Positions 43,401 to 53,492 of a stretch of DNA of 64,000 bases are shown piece by piece (position 1 is the first letter of the stretch; every line of letters begins with the position of its first letter). The notes beneath the pieces were generated by a model, which saw only the letters and a program-made list of their open reading frames with translations, ran no database searches and was not told the origin of the DNA. The translations under genes and the position numbers were made by a program. The stretch spans positions 310,001 through 374,000 of the forward strand of contig NZ_JAATOM010000005.1 of the NCBI RefSeq assembly GCF_019207085.1. The letters are read 5' to 3'. This stretch comes from Variovorax sp. dw_308. GTDB lineage: Bacteria; Pseudomonadota; Gammaproteobacteria; Burkholderiales; Burkholderiaceae_C.

Positions 43401-46400
43401 ATGCTCAATACTTTCAAAGTCAAAGTCGCCCTTCGAACCTTGCTGTGCGGCTTTGTGCTCCTGGCCGCCGTCAGCGAGTCTCCCGCGGCTGTGACCGTCC
43501 TTGCCACTGCGCCACTGCAAACATCTTCGGCAACATTGGTGAAGCCGAACATCTTCTACGTGCTCGACGATTCGGGCAGTATGTCGTGGGACTTCTTGCC
43601 CGACACGGTAGGGACCGACATCAAGAACTCCTCGTTGACCAATTACGCCACCGGCGTCGTTCCGCCGATTCGCAACAGCCGATACAACGGCATCTACTAC
43701 GACCCCGCCACCACCTACTCGCCGCCGATGAAGTACGACGGCAGCAGCTATCCGTCGCAGACCTCGGCCAATACTTCTTCCTGGAAAGCCGTGCCATATG
43801 ACGGATTCAACGGCGTGCAGAAGGCAGGCGATCCGCCGAATCCGGGCAACCTCTTTACCGATTCATCTTCCGGCACCACCCAGGACCTCACCGCAACCGG
43901 CGTGGCCGTCTACAGCACCTTCGTTCCAGGCGAGTATTGCGCCGAATCCGCGCGGCGCAATTGCCAGAGCCAGTCGGCGCCAACGACCGCGTATCCGTTT
44001 GCCGCCTACGTCCGCTGGTGCACTGACAGCACGCTGACCACATGCCAGGCATCGCGCATCGACACACCCATTAACGGGGTGACTTACACCTATGCTCGCT
44101 ACCCCTACCAACTCGCTGATGCGCAAGGTTCAACGACGACATTGACCGTGAGTGGCAGCGGCAGTTCGACCGTGAACAACATCAAGGTCAATGGTGTGGA
44201 ACTCTTGACTGGCGGCAGTACCAAATCGTCGAAAACCACCAGCACGGTGGCATCGTACATTGCCGACGGCATCAACGCAGGTAGCACAGGCTACACCGCG
44301 AATTCGAACGGCAACGTCGTAACCATCGTTTCGCCGTATTCGGCGGGTGCGATTACCTACACGCCGATCCCGTCGATCAGTGGGGGGATGTCCATCAGCA
44401 GTGCCAAATTCTCGGGATTCGTCGCGGGCACGATCCGGATACCCGGACAGAACATCCAGGTGACGATCCAGAGTTCGACCACCAGCTATCCCTACCCCAA
44501 CACGACGGCGAAGGCCTCGACCCGCACCGACTGCGCGGGCACGACCTGCAACTTCGCCGAGGAGATGACCAATTTCGCGAACTGGTGGGCCTACTACCGC
44601 ACGCGGATGCAGATGACGAAGAGCGCCGTCACCATCGCTTTTGCCACGCTGTCGACGAACTACCGCCTCGGCTACATGAGCATCGACAACAACACGAAGA
44701 GCGACTTCCTGAACGTGTCCGACATCACCACGGGCAGCGGGGGCCAGAAAGACCTGTGGTATCGGAAGTTCACTGCGGCGCGGCCCAGCGGGGGTACGCC
44801 GTTGCGCGGTGCGCTGTCGATCGCGGGGCGCTACTACGCCAACCAGCTCACCCTGATCAACGGGCAAACGACCACCGATCCAATGCAGTACGCCTGCCAG
44901 CGCAACTACACCATTGCGTCGACCGATGGATACTGGAACAAGGGTACCGACGACGACAACCTGCAAATCGGCGGCTCGAGCCAGATTGGCGACCAGGACG
45001 GCACGAGCAGCGGGCTATCGAGGCCGTACCTTGACGGAAATTCGACTTCGAACACGCTCGCGGACGTCGCGGCCTACTACTACAACACCGACCTGCGCAC
45101 GACGGCCCTGGGCAACAACAGCGGCATGCTTGGCACCGACGTTGCCAGCAACAACATCGCGGACGCGCAACAGCGCATGTACACGTCGACCATCGGGTTG
45201 GGTGTCTCCGGGCAGATGCAGTACCAGTCGAACTACAGCAGTGCCACCAGCGGCGACTACTACAGCGTGGCGCAGGGTAACCTGGCGACCAGCACCAGTT
45301 GCCTGTGGCAGGGCACGGGTACGACGTGCACTTGGCCGACACCGGTGGGTGACACGCAGACCACGATCGACGACCTCTGGCACGCTGCCGTGAATGGCCA
45401 CGGCACGTACTACAGCGCCGGCAACCCGGCTGCGTTGAAAACGGGCCTCAGCAACTTCATCCAGAGCGTCAACTCCGCCACGTCGAGCGGCGCCGCGCTG
45501 TCGACCACGAGTGCCAACCTGACCCAGACCGGCAACTACATCTTTGCGTCGACTTTCCGGTCTGGCCAATGGTATGGCGAGTTGGCGCGCTACAGCGTCG
45601 ACAACGCGACCGGGACCATCTCGCCGAACGCGGACTGGTCCGAATCGGGAACGGCTTTCTCGAACGCCGCGGCGCAGACGTCCACGGCGCCGTTGCTCGA
45701 CCAACTCGCGTACACCTCGCGCAACATCCTGACGTATGACCCGAGCAACGGGGGCCTGATCCCGTTCCAGTGGTCGTCGATGTCGACGGCCATGAAGAAT
45801 TTCTTCCAGCTCGCGGCCATCGGCGCTTCATCGACCAGTCCGCTGTCGCAGATGTGCGCCTCCGGCACAACCTGCCTCGACAGTTCCGTGCAGGTGGACA
45901 GCACGACCTCCGGCACGGCCACCACGGCGGGCGCCGGCGGCATCAACCTTGTGAATTACCTGCGCGGCGATCGCACCAACGAAGGCCCGGATTCCAGCAC
46001 CTACTACTTCCAGCGCACGCACGTGCTTGGAGACATCGTCGATTCGCAGGCGGCTTACGTGCAGGCGCCGGGCTATGCATACATTGACAGCGGTTATGCC
46101 ACCTTCAAGTCAACCAACGCCTCGCGCCAGGGCATGGTCTACGTCGGTGCCAACGATGGCATGTTGCATGCGTTCAACTCCAGCACCGGCGCCGAGTCGT
46201 GGGCATATATCCCCTCGATGGTCCTGCCCAACCTCTACAAGCTGGCAGACAAGAACTACGCGTCGAACCACCAGTTCTATGTGGACGGTTCGCCCCAGGT
46301 GGCGGATGTGCAGTTCAACGATGGCTGGCACACCATCCTGGTCGGTGGACTCGCAGCGGGCGGGCGCGGCTACTACGCCCTCGACGTGACCAATCCCGCA

Positions 46401-47582
46401 TCCCCATCGGTCCTGTGGGAGTTCACCAACGACACGTCCAAAGCAGCGCCCTACATCAGGGATGCGGACCTCGGCTACAGCTACGGCGCACCGGTCATGA
46501 CCAAGCTGTCGGACGGTACCTGGGTGGCACTTGTCACTTCCGGCTATGACAACGTCACTTATCCGGTATCGGGGGGGACCGGCGCGGGTACCGGCCACGG
46601 CATCCTGTGGGTACTGAATGCGCAGACAGGCGCCATCATCAAGAAGATCGACACCGGGGTCGGCAGTTCGGCGACCGGCGCCGCCGTCACCGGCTGCTCT
46701 GCCTCACCATGTCCGAGCGGCCTGGCAAAGATCGCGGCCTTCCAGGGCACTGCTGCAAACAACACGTCGCCACGTGTCTATGGCGGTGACCTGTTTGGCA
46801 ACCTCTGGCGTTTCGACATCAGTGCACTCAAGGGCGACGGCACGGGCACGGCCAGTGTGCAACTGCTTGCGACCCTGGCAGATTCGAGCGGCAACCGGCA
46901 ACCGATCACGTCCACCCCGCAGTTGGGCATGAGCGGCGCCAACGCCCTGGTCTTCGTAGGCACGGGCAGCTACCTGAGCCTGCCCGACGTCACCAGCACG
47001 CAGGTGCAAACGCTTTATGCCATCAAGGATCCGCTGACGACCAGCACGGCGACCACGGGCATTTACGGCAGTCCGCGCTCAAAGACTTGCAACAACACGT
47101 CGGTGACCAACTGCTTCGTGAAGCAAACCCTGACTGACAGCACCGCCAACGTACGGACGGTCGCGTCGACGATCAGCGCCGCGACCAACCTGACCGCGAT
47201 GTACGGCTGGTATGAAGATATGCCCGAGACCGGCGAACGCATCAACACCGATCTGCAACTGCAGCTCGGAACTTTGGTATTCACGTCCAACATCCCGAAC
47301 AACTCCAGCGCCTGCAACATCGGCGGTGTCAGCTATCTCAACTACGTCGACTACGCCAGCGGACTCACGGTAGCGGGCGCCAGCAATGCCGGCGGCATGC
47401 TGTCGTATGGCGGCACGACTGCATTGGCCAGCACCCCGATCCTCGGTAGATCGACAACGGGCAAGACCTTCAGCTGGACCAATTTGTCGAATGGCAAGCA
47501 GCATCAAGATCCGATACCCACAAGAAGCAGCAGCCAAGGCACGCGCCGCGTGTCGTGGCGGGAGTTGGTGAACGGACAGTAG
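43401..47582 (+). CDS. pilY1: PilY1-type pilus tip adhesin, operon 1 (MIDAS present, C-terminal Ca loop absent)
   Basis: 1393-residue secreted protein with signal peptide (about residues 1-30). The N-terminal region has a VWA-type MIDAS opening FYVLDDSGSM (D56, S58, S60), and later TPLRGALSIAGRYY. The C-terminal beta-propeller PilY domain is recognised by YVGANDGMLHAFNSSTG, AGGRGYYALDVTNP and YGGDLFGNLWRFDIS. Just before the last motif, where PilY1 proteins usually carry an EF-hand-like DxNxDxxxD, this one reads IAAFQGTAANNTSPR, so the calcium loop is missing. Probable tip adhesin and pilus-dynamics regulator. GAGGGAC precedes the ATG. Confidence 0.9.
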   Translation: MLNTFKVKVALRTLLCGFVLLAAVSESPAAVTVLATAPLQTSSATLVKPNIFYVLDDSGSMSWDFLPDTVGTDIKNSSLTNYATGVVPPIRNSRYNGIYYDPATTYSPPMKYDGSSYPSQTSANTSSWKAVPYDGFNGVQKAGDPPNPGNLFTDSSSGTTQDLTATGVAVYSTFVPGEYCAESARRNCQSQSAPTTAYPFAAYVRWCTDSTLTTCQASRIDTPINGVTYTYARYPYQLADAQGSTTTLTVSGSGSSTVNNIKVNGVELLTGGSTKSSKTTSTVASYIADGINAGSTGYTANSNGNVVTIVSPYSAGAITYTPIPSISGGMSISSAKFSGFVAGTIRIPGQNIQVTIQSSTTSYPYPNTTAKASTRTDCAGTTCNFAEEMTNFANWWAYYRTRMQMTKSAVTIAFATLSTNYRLGYMSIDNNTKSDFLNVSDITTGSGGQKDLWYRKFTAARPSGGTPLRGALSIAGRYYANQLTLINGQTTTDPMQYACQRNYTIASTDGYWNKGTDDDNLQIGGSSQIGDQDGTSSGLSRPYLDGNSTSNTLADVAAYYYNTDLRTTALGNNSGMLGTDVASNNIADAQQRMYTSTIGLGVSGQMQYQSNYSSATSGDYYSVAQGNLATSTSCLWQGTGTTCTWPTPVGDTQTTIDDLWHAAVNGHGTYYSAGNPAALKTGLSNFIQSVNSATSSGAALSTTSANLTQTGNYIFASTFRSGQWYGELARYSVDNATGTISPNADWSESGTAFSNAAAQTSTAPLLDQLAYTSRNILTYDPSNGGLIPFQWSSMSTAMKNFFQLAAIGASSTSPLSQMCASGTTCLDSSVQVDSTTSGTATTAGAGGINLVNYLRGDRTNEGPDSSTYYFQRTHVLGDIVDSQAAYVQAPGYAYIDSGYATFKSTNASRQGMVYVGANDGMLHAFNSSTGAESWAYIPSMVLPNLYKLADKNYASNHQFYVDGSPQVADVQFNDGWHTILVGGLAAGGRGYYALDVTNPASPSVLWEFTNDTSKAAPYIRDADLGYSYGAPVMTKLSDGTWVALVTSGYDNVTYPVSGGTGAGTGHGILWVLNAQTGAIIKKIDTGVGSSATGAAVTGCSASPCPSGLAKIAAFQGTAANNTSPRVYGGDLFGNLWRFDISALKGDGTGTASVQLLATLADSSGNRQPITSTPQLGMSGANALVFVGTGSYLSLPDVTSTQVQTLYAIKDPLTTSTATTGIYGSPRSKTCNNTSVTNCFVKQTLTDSTANVRTVASTISAATNLTAMYGWYEDMPETGERINTDLQLQLGTLVFTSNIPNNSSACNIGGVSYLNYVDYASGLTVAGASNAGGMLSYGGTTALASTPILGRSTTGKTFSWTNLSNGKQHQDPIPTRSSSQGTRRVSWRELVNGQ

Positions 47583-47701
47583 CGCGCGTGGCTCTGTCGC
47601 ATCGACAACACGCCAGGGTATTGATCTCTGGGCCAAGTTCACCGCGGTGATCGCTTGTCTGCGAATTGAAAAAATGGAGTTCGTCGAGGGGTTGGGTTCG
47701 C

Positions 47702-48340
47702 ATGAAAGTTAAAGACAAGAAATCCGCGGTGGGTGTTGCGTCTCGAGCAGCCACGCTTCTGGATGTTCCCCTCCTGTTCGAGTTGATGATGGACGGTAGC
47801 GAGAACGGTGCGTTCACCGACCGGTTCCTGACAGGTACGGGGATGTTTCGCTTGATGCTGCTGATCGTCGTTGGTGTTTTTCGATCCCGATGGTGGCTTG
47901 GCTCGCGTGGCCTGACGGCATGGACGATGCTCGATGCACAGGGCGAAACCATTGGATTCATGAACACCAAAAGCGGCGTGGATGGCAAGGGCGCTGCAAC
48001 GACAGTGCTCGTGCACCTTGCATTCAAACCTGAGTACAGGAACATGGGGTTCGGCGCCGCCGCTGTGAAGGCGTTCCTGGCAGCCCAACCCGATGGCGCG
48101 ATCGTGACTGTCTACTGCACCAAGTACGCCCGCGCCATGCAGCACCTCCTGAAGACCTTGCGTTTCAAGCGGCACATTGGCGGCACGCCGATGCCGTTCG
48201 CATTGGAGACCTATCTCTTTGCCGTGGATCGCGCCGCTGGTCCAGAACCTGCGCATGCGCCGGTGGTGGGGCTGCGGGATCGGAGCCGGACACGGGACGT
48301 GCTGGAAGGGGCGGATGAAGGGTTTTCCACTGCTCGCTGA
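47702..48340 (+). CDS. GNAT-like N-acetyltransferase between the two pilY1 operons
   Basis: 212-residue protein with a GNAT-type acetyl-CoA block, VHLAFKPEYRNMGFGAAAVKAFL (R/Q-x-x-G-x-G/A), preceded by a strand with GETIGFMNTK. Substrate is unknown. It begins 119 bases after pilY1 and ends 44 bases before the convergent second pilE. A TTG at 47666 would extend it, but the ATG at 47702 with GAGGGG upstream is preferred. It could modify a pilus component or be unrelated; the position between the operons is the only hint. Confidence 0.6.
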   Translation: MKVKDKKSAVGVASRAATLLDVPLLFELMMDGSENGAFTDRFLTGTGMFRLMLLIVVGVFRSRWWLGSRGLTAWTMLDAQGETIGFMNTKSGVDGKGAATTVLVHLAFKPEYRNMGFGAAAVKAFLAAQPDGAIVTVYCTKYARAMQHLLKTLRFKRHIGGTPMPFALETYLFAVDRAAGPEPAHAPVVGLRDRSRTRDVLEGADEGFSTAR

Positions 48341-48384
48341 GTCTCTATGTCACGTAGCCTTGCATCTGATTCCGGCGCGCCCCA

Positions 48385-48852
48385 TCACTTCATGCATTTC
48401 GCCGGGTCATCCGTCGCCGAGGCAAGCGGCGTGGTGTTGGTCTTGGTATAGACCCCGCAATAGTCCCCCGCCATCCCGCCAGCCGGCGTCGCGGTCATCG
48501 TGTATCTCACGGCATCCGCGTAGTCCAGCTTGATGTTGTAAAGCACGGGACCGCTCGTGGGCACCGCGCCGAACATGCCGTCGAACACGGTGTTGCTGGT
48601 GCCCCCCGTCGTACTGCTGTAGCGGTTGTTCTCGGTGAAGTACCGCTCGAGCCAGCCCTCGCCCTTGAGCACCTCGGCCCGCGCCTGCGCCCGGTTGGAG
48701 CGCTTGATGTACTGCGAATACGCCGGCAGCGCGATGGCCGCGAGGATGGCCACGACCGCCACCACGATCATCAGTTCGATCAGGGTGAAGCCGGCCTTGC
48801 GCCTGGCGCGTGCTGCTGGATGCGGATGCGGAAGTGCGTGCATGGTGTTCAT
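48385..48852 (-). CDS. pilE: Type IV pilin (PilE-like), operon 2
   Basis: 155-residue prepilin with leader ending RRKAG and mature start FTLIELMIVVAVVAILAAIALPAY, Glu5 present. The globular part carries a C-terminal Cys pair (DYCGVY and PAKCMK). Its ATG overlaps the pilY1 stop by one base (TGATG), so it is the last gene of operon 2, whereas its counterpart is first in operon 1. Closely resembles the small PilE-type minor pilin of Pseudomonas and Burkholderiales. Confidence 0.88.
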   Translation of the reverse strand: MNTMHALPHPHPAARARRKAGFTLIELMIVVAVVAILAAIALPAYSQYIKRSNRAQARAEVLKGEGWLERYFTENNRYSSTTGGTSNTVFDGMFGAVPTSGPVLYNIKLDYADAVRYTMTATPAGGMAGDYCGVYTKTNTTPLASATDDPAKCMK

Positions 48853-51800
48853 CAGCGGTTGCGGAAGATCTCGCGCCAGGTGATGCGGCCGTCGGTGCAG
48901 GCGCCGCAGCGGTTGACCGTCTTCAGCGTGCCGTCGCCGGCGGAAATGATCGAGCGGAACAGGCACTGGCCCGCGCAGGCACCGGGCGTACCGGGGCTGC
49001 CGTCGGGGTTGGGCGGCGGCGTCGCGGGAATCCTGAACTGGCCGCCGCTCGCGCCTTCGAAGTAGTTGAGGTTGGTGATGCCGACGGCGCCCGCGGTGGT
49101 CACGCCCGGCACGGCGCCCGGAATGGCAACGCCGTTGATGGGGTCGAGCGCCATGTCGAAGGAGTTGCCATCGAAGCGGCAGCCGTTGGACGTTGCCGCG
49201 GGCGCCAGGGAGCGGATGTTGACGCGGTTGGTGTCCTCGCCGAAGGGGTTGAACACCACGCCTTCCGAACTCACCGGCAGGTCGGCGTACCAGCCCAGCT
49301 TGCCGCCTGTGTAGTTGACCGTGGCAGAGGTGATGTACCGGATGCCCGACACGTCGGTCAGCGTCTGCTGCACCAGGTCGGTCTTGCCGGTGGTCAGCGT
49401 GCCGGTGGTGCCCGGCTTGTCGTAGATGCCGTACATGCTGTTGGTGTACGGCACGGTCATCGGGTAGTCGTTCGACTCGAGTGCCTTGCCGGTGGCGAAC
49501 ACAAGCTGGTAGCCGCCTTGCGGATTCGGGAAGGTGATGATCGGCGTGGTGATGGGTTGCGGCGTGATGACCGTACCGACCAGCGTGGTGGCCTTGTACA
49601 GCGGCACCGGGTTGTTCGACCCGTCGACGTTCGCGATCTTCCAGTTGGCCGGGTTCGCACTGCTCACGTCGAACTTCCAGACGTTGCCCTTCAGGTCGCC
49701 GGCATAGATGCGGTCGATGATCCCGTCGTTGTTGATGTCGACGGCCGTGGGCGACGCGAGGCCGTTGTCGGCGCCGTCGCCCGCGACCACGGGCGTCACG
49801 ATCTTGATGAACTCGGTGCCCGCGGCCCAGCCCGTCGCGCCCGCTGTCGCCGGTCCGTCGGCGAACAGGATGTAGAGCGCGGCCCTGCCGGTGGCGCTGT
49901 TGTAGCCGTTGCCGTAGATGGCCGCCCACTTGCCGTTGGCCATGTAGCCGGACTGGAAGGGCTGTCCGTTCGAGCGGATGTTGGTGCGGCCGGTGATGTA
50001 GCCCATGTCGCTTGGCGCGGCCTCCGAGGCGTCCGTGAACTCCCACTTCACGAGGTTGGCGCCCGAGGTTTCCGTGATGGTGTGCGGCTTGGTCACGTCC
50101 AGCGCATAGACGCCCTTGGCGCCGCGGCCAAAAGCGCCGAAGAGGTAGGTCGACCAGGTGGTGCCGATCTTGACGTCGGCGGCCATGACGCTGCCGTCCA
50201 TGGTGAGCCGATCGGTCGACTCGCCGAGGTAGAAGTCCTTGGCGGTGAGGGCCGTCAGCTTCGAATACGGCGGGGCCGAGGTGGTGGTGTAGAAGGCGCG
50301 GGGCACGTAGGCGAAGAGCTCGTGCCCGTCGGCCCCGTCGAATGCGTGCAGCATGCCGTCGTTGGCGCCGACGAAGACCGCCGCCCGCTGCTTGTTGCCG
50401 TTGGCCGCCACGATGCCGGTGCGGAAGGCGCCATAGCCGCCGCCATATTGCGCGTTGGTGTAGCCGGCGGCAGGTGCACCCACGTACCAGGGCGTGGAGT
50501 TGATGATGGCGCCGAGCCTGGCCGTGCGGATGCGGTAGCCGGTGTCGGATTCATTCGATGCGTCGCCGCGCAGCCAGTTGAGGCGGCTGGGGCCATTGGC
50601 ATCGACTACGCCGTTGGCTGGATTGGTGTTCAGCGCGGTCTGCTGCGTCGTGGACAGGCTGTCCCACCGAAATGATGTCGGGCCTGTGTCCCGCAAGGTC
50701 AGCACGGTCCGGTTGCCGTTCCATCCGAGGCCGCTGAGCGCGGTCGTGAGCAGCGCGCCAGCGTTCCAGTCGCTGGTGAGCTGGACGACGCCGTTCGCGT
50801 CGAAGCTGTAGCGTGAGAACTCGCCGCTGTTGTCTGCGTCGATGGGGCTGCCCACCGTCTTGGGCTTGACGCTGTAGGTGCTGGCGTAGACGTAGCCGCC
50901 GGTCTGCGTTCTCGATGTCGTTGCGGCCGCCGGCGCCGCGCCGCCTGCAGCAAACACCGAGTTGAACACGCTGGCCAGCGAGCGCTCCAGTTGCGCGGGA
51001 TCGATCGCGTAGAAGTACTTGTCGGGGATGCCGTCGCTGCCGGGGCTACCGTCGGCCTTCTTCGAGTCCCAGGCATTGGTGGGCAGCACGGAGCCGGAGG
51101 CGTAGTTGGCTACCACGCCGCGGTCGAAGCCGCCGTACTTGGCTGCGTACCACATCGGGTCGCGCAGCGCGTCGCCGGAGACGCCGGTCATGGTGAAGAC
51201 GGCCGCCGTGGCGGTCTGCTGGATGTAGCAGCCGTTGCAACCGCCGTTGCTGAGGTTGGTGGCCGGCGTGACCGTCACCGGCGGATTCGGGTCTGCGTAG
51301 ACCGCGCCGTTGATGCCCGAGTGCATGTGCACGCCGTCCCTGTCGGTGCCCCCGATGGCATAGCCGAAGCCCATCGCATACGGCGTCGAGTTGAAGGCCG
51401 CATAGGTCGTGACGGTGATCTTGCCGGTGGCCGCGTTCACGCTGTACTCCAGCGTGCCCCACATGTCCTGGTCGTAGTCGCCGCCCTGTTCCGAGTCTTC
51501 CCACTGCACCACGAACTTGCCGTTCGTGGGCGTCTGGCTGACGACGCGGAAGTCGACCAGCGCGCCCGCGCCGCCGGTGCCGGAAAACAGGCGCATGGCC
51601 GGCTGGATCACGACGAACTTGCCGGCCTGGTTGGGCACCGGTATCTGGATGCGCGGCGTGGAAGTGGCCAGCGCGACGCCGTAGGTATCGACCTTGAACG
51701 CGTCCGTGAAGATCGTGCCCAGCGGCGGCGTGGTGTCCCGGATACGGTTGGTGTGCGCATATTGCGCGGCGCCCGCCATGAGGAAGCCGCCGTAGCCGGT

Positions 51801-53492
51801 CGGCGCCTCCGGGCAGATGCCGACGCTGTCGGCGAGGGCGGTGATGGTCTTGTCGCTGCACAGGTTGTTGGTGTCGCCGGTGGTGCGGCCGACCGTCCAC
51901 TTCTTGCCCGTCGCGTAGAGGCCCTCGGCCGCGCCGATGTCGTTGGTGAGCGTGGAGACCATGCCTTCGGTCAGCCCCTTCACGCCGGTCGCGCTGCTCC
52001 ATTGGTCGTTGTCGTAGGAGCTGACGCTGGCATTGAAGTTGACCACGCTGGAGCGCCTGCAACTCACCGCGCCGAAGGTGGCGACGGTGCTGTCCGCGAA
52101 CGGGTCGGTCCAGGTGGCGACCGTCAGGCCCAGGGCAGCATCCTTGCCGCCGCTGGTGTTGAAGGCGCCCGTGGGCGCCGCGCCCGCCATGTAGCGCAGC
52201 GACTCCAGGTACATCTCGCCGATCGGGTTGCCCCAGCTTCCGCAGCGCCCCTCCACCAGCCCGATCATTCCATAGTCGCACTGGTCGGCGCTGAGGTAGT
52301 AGCCTTGATCGTAGTCGTAGCCATAGATGCGCAGCTTGTCGAGCGTTGAGACGATGCCGTCGACGCCGGTGAAATTGCCGGAGGGAAGGTCCACTTCCGG
52401 CGCGAATGGCGCGATGTTCTTGCGCAGCACGCCGCCCGAAATGTTCTTTTGATAGCTGCCGGTCATCAGGCCGAATCCGGCCTCGTTGCGCTCACCGTAC
52501 TTCTGCAGCAGCCCGACCGGCTTGTAGTTGCCATTGGGGTAGAGCTTGCAGCGGTTCTTTTCGTCGTCGGTGAAAGTCCACGAGTCGGGCTTGGTCGGAT
52601 CGGTCAGGTCCAGCCCGGTCTTGCAGACCTGCACCCTGACCGTGTAGGTACCCGCGCCGAGCCCGTTGCCGCCCGGCCCCAGGCCATTGCTGGTCCGCGA
52701 CGGGTTGCTGCCGCTCGCGCTCAGCCCGGTGACGCTCGGGTTGTTGCCGTTGCTGGCGCCCTTGTCTTCGGACCAGTAGCACTGCCAGCGCTCGTTGGAG
52801 TTCCAGAGGGAGTAGTTGCCTTTGGCCACCAGCATGGCCGGCGGGCCGGGCAGGTCATGCGAATACTGCAGGGTGCCGTTGCGGAACGTCGCATTGCAGA
52901 TGGTGATCTCGCTGGTGCCTGAGTAGGGCGTGAGCTTCGCGATATCGTTGTTGTTGTAGTACTTGGCGAAGGCATGCGCGTCGGTCGGCAGGTGCGCCCG
53001 CTCCAGGATGGTCGTCGACGCGGCGCCGTTGGAACGCATGCCGCCATAAAGGATGCGGCGGATCACGTCCATCCGCGTCATGGTGGCCCAATTGAGGAAG
53101 TTGCCGCTCCACTCGTTGGCGAGGGCGCCGCCGTAGTTGCAATAGTTGGTGGCATCGACCTTGCGGGTCGGCACGTAGTAGTTGTTGGCCGTGTCGTAGG
53201 TGTAGCAGCGCTGGTTGTCGAAGTAGCCGTAGTACTTGTAGGTGTGGCTGTACTGGGTCTCGATGACGCCATCGCCGTCGAGGTCGGAGAACTCGTTGTA
53301 GGCCTTGTAGGAGAGCTGGTGGTCCCGCGACAGGTTCAGCATCACCATAGGCGAGCCCTTGGTCTCCGTGAGATACGGGGGCAGGGGCGTGAGGTTGACG
53401 GCGGAGGCCGAGGTCGCGAAGAGGCCCGCGGCCAGCAGCACCATCGCGCCGATCGCACGCATGAGCCATCGGTTCAGGATGCGTGCGTTCAT
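48852..53492 (-). CDS. pilY1: PilY1-type pilus tip protein, operon 2 (calcium loops present, no MIDAS)
   Basis: 1546-residue secreted protein with signal peptide (about 1-31, ending SASA). The N-terminus reads PMVMLNLSRDHQLSYKAY in place of a DxSxS MIDAS motif, followed by an EF-hand-like DLDGDGVIE (D70, D72, D74, E78). The C-terminal propeller has VGANDGMLHAFDG, GAKGVYALDVTKP and YAGDLKGNVWKFDVS, and just before it an intact calcium loop DINNDGIID (residues 1252-1260). In Pseudomonas PilY1 the equivalent loop controls pilus extension and retraction. The start overlaps the pilX stop (ATGA). Confidence 0.9.
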   Translation of the reverse strand: MNARILNRWLMRAIGAMVLLAAGLFATSASAVNLTPLPPYLTETKGSPMVMLNLSRDHQLSYKAYNEFSDLDGDGVIETQYSHTYKYYGYFDNQRCYTYDTANNYYVPTRKVDATNYCNYGGALANEWSGNFLNWATMTRMDVIRRILYGGMRSNGAASTTILERAHLPTDAHAFAKYYNNNDIAKLTPYSGTSEITICNATFRNGTLQYSHDLPGPPAMLVAKGNYSLWNSNERWQCYWSEDKGASNGNNPSVTGLSASGSNPSRTSNGLGPGGNGLGAGTYTVRVQVCKTGLDLTDPTKPDSWTFTDDEKNRCKLYPNGNYKPVGLLQKYGERNEAGFGLMTGSYQKNISGGVLRKNIAPFAPEVDLPSGNFTGVDGIVSTLDKLRIYGYDYDQGYYLSADQCDYGMIGLVEGRCGSWGNPIGEMYLESLRYMAGAAPTGAFNTSGGKDAALGLTVATWTDPFADSTVATFGAVSCRRSSVVNFNASVSSYDNDQWSSATGVKGLTEGMVSTLTNDIGAAEGLYATGKKWTVGRTTGDTNNLCSDKTITALADSVGICPEAPTGYGGFLMAGAAQYAHTNRIRDTTPPLGTIFTDAFKVDTYGVALATSTPRIQIPVPNQAGKFVVIQPAMRLFSGTGGAGALVDFRVVSQTPTNGKFVVQWEDSEQGGDYDQDMWGTLEYSVNAATGKITVTTYAAFNSTPYAMGFGYAIGGTDRDGVHMHSGINGAVYADPNPPVTVTPATNLSNGGCNGCYIQQTATAAVFTMTGVSGDALRDPMWYAAKYGGFDRGVVANYASGSVLPTNAWDSKKADGSPGSDGIPDKYFYAIDPAQLERSLASVFNSVFAAGGAAPAAATTSRTQTGGYVYASTYSVKPKTVGSPIDADNSGEFSRYSFDANGVVQLTSDWNAGALLTTALSGLGWNGNRTVLTLRDTGPTSFRWDSLSTTQQTALNTNPANGVVDANGPSRLNWLRGDASNESDTGYRIRTARLGAIINSTPWYVGAPAAGYTNAQYGGGYGAFRTGIVAANGNKQRAAVFVGANDGMLHAFDGADGHELFAYVPRAFYTTTSAPPYSKLTALTAKDFYLGESTDRLTMDGSVMAADVKIGTTWSTYLFGAFGRGAKGVYALDVTKPHTITETSGANLVKWEFTDASEAAPSDMGYITGRTNIRSNGQPFQSGYMANGKWAAIYGNGYNSATGRAALYILFADGPATAGATGWAAGTEFIKIVTPVVAGDGADNGLASPTAVDINNDGIIDRIYAGDLKGNVWKFDVSSANPANWKIANVDGSNNPVPLYKATTLVGTVITPQPITTPIITFPNPQGGYQLVFATGKALESNDYPMTVPYTNSMYGIYDKPGTTGTLTTGKTDLVQQTLTDVSGIRYITSATVNYTGGKLGWYADLPVSSEGVVFNPFGEDTNRVNIRSLAPAATSNGCRFDGNSFDMALDPINGVAIPGAVPGVTTAGAVGITNLNYFEGASGGQFRIPATPPPNPDGSPGTPGACAGQCLFRSIISAGDGTLKTVNRCGACTDGRITWREIFRNR

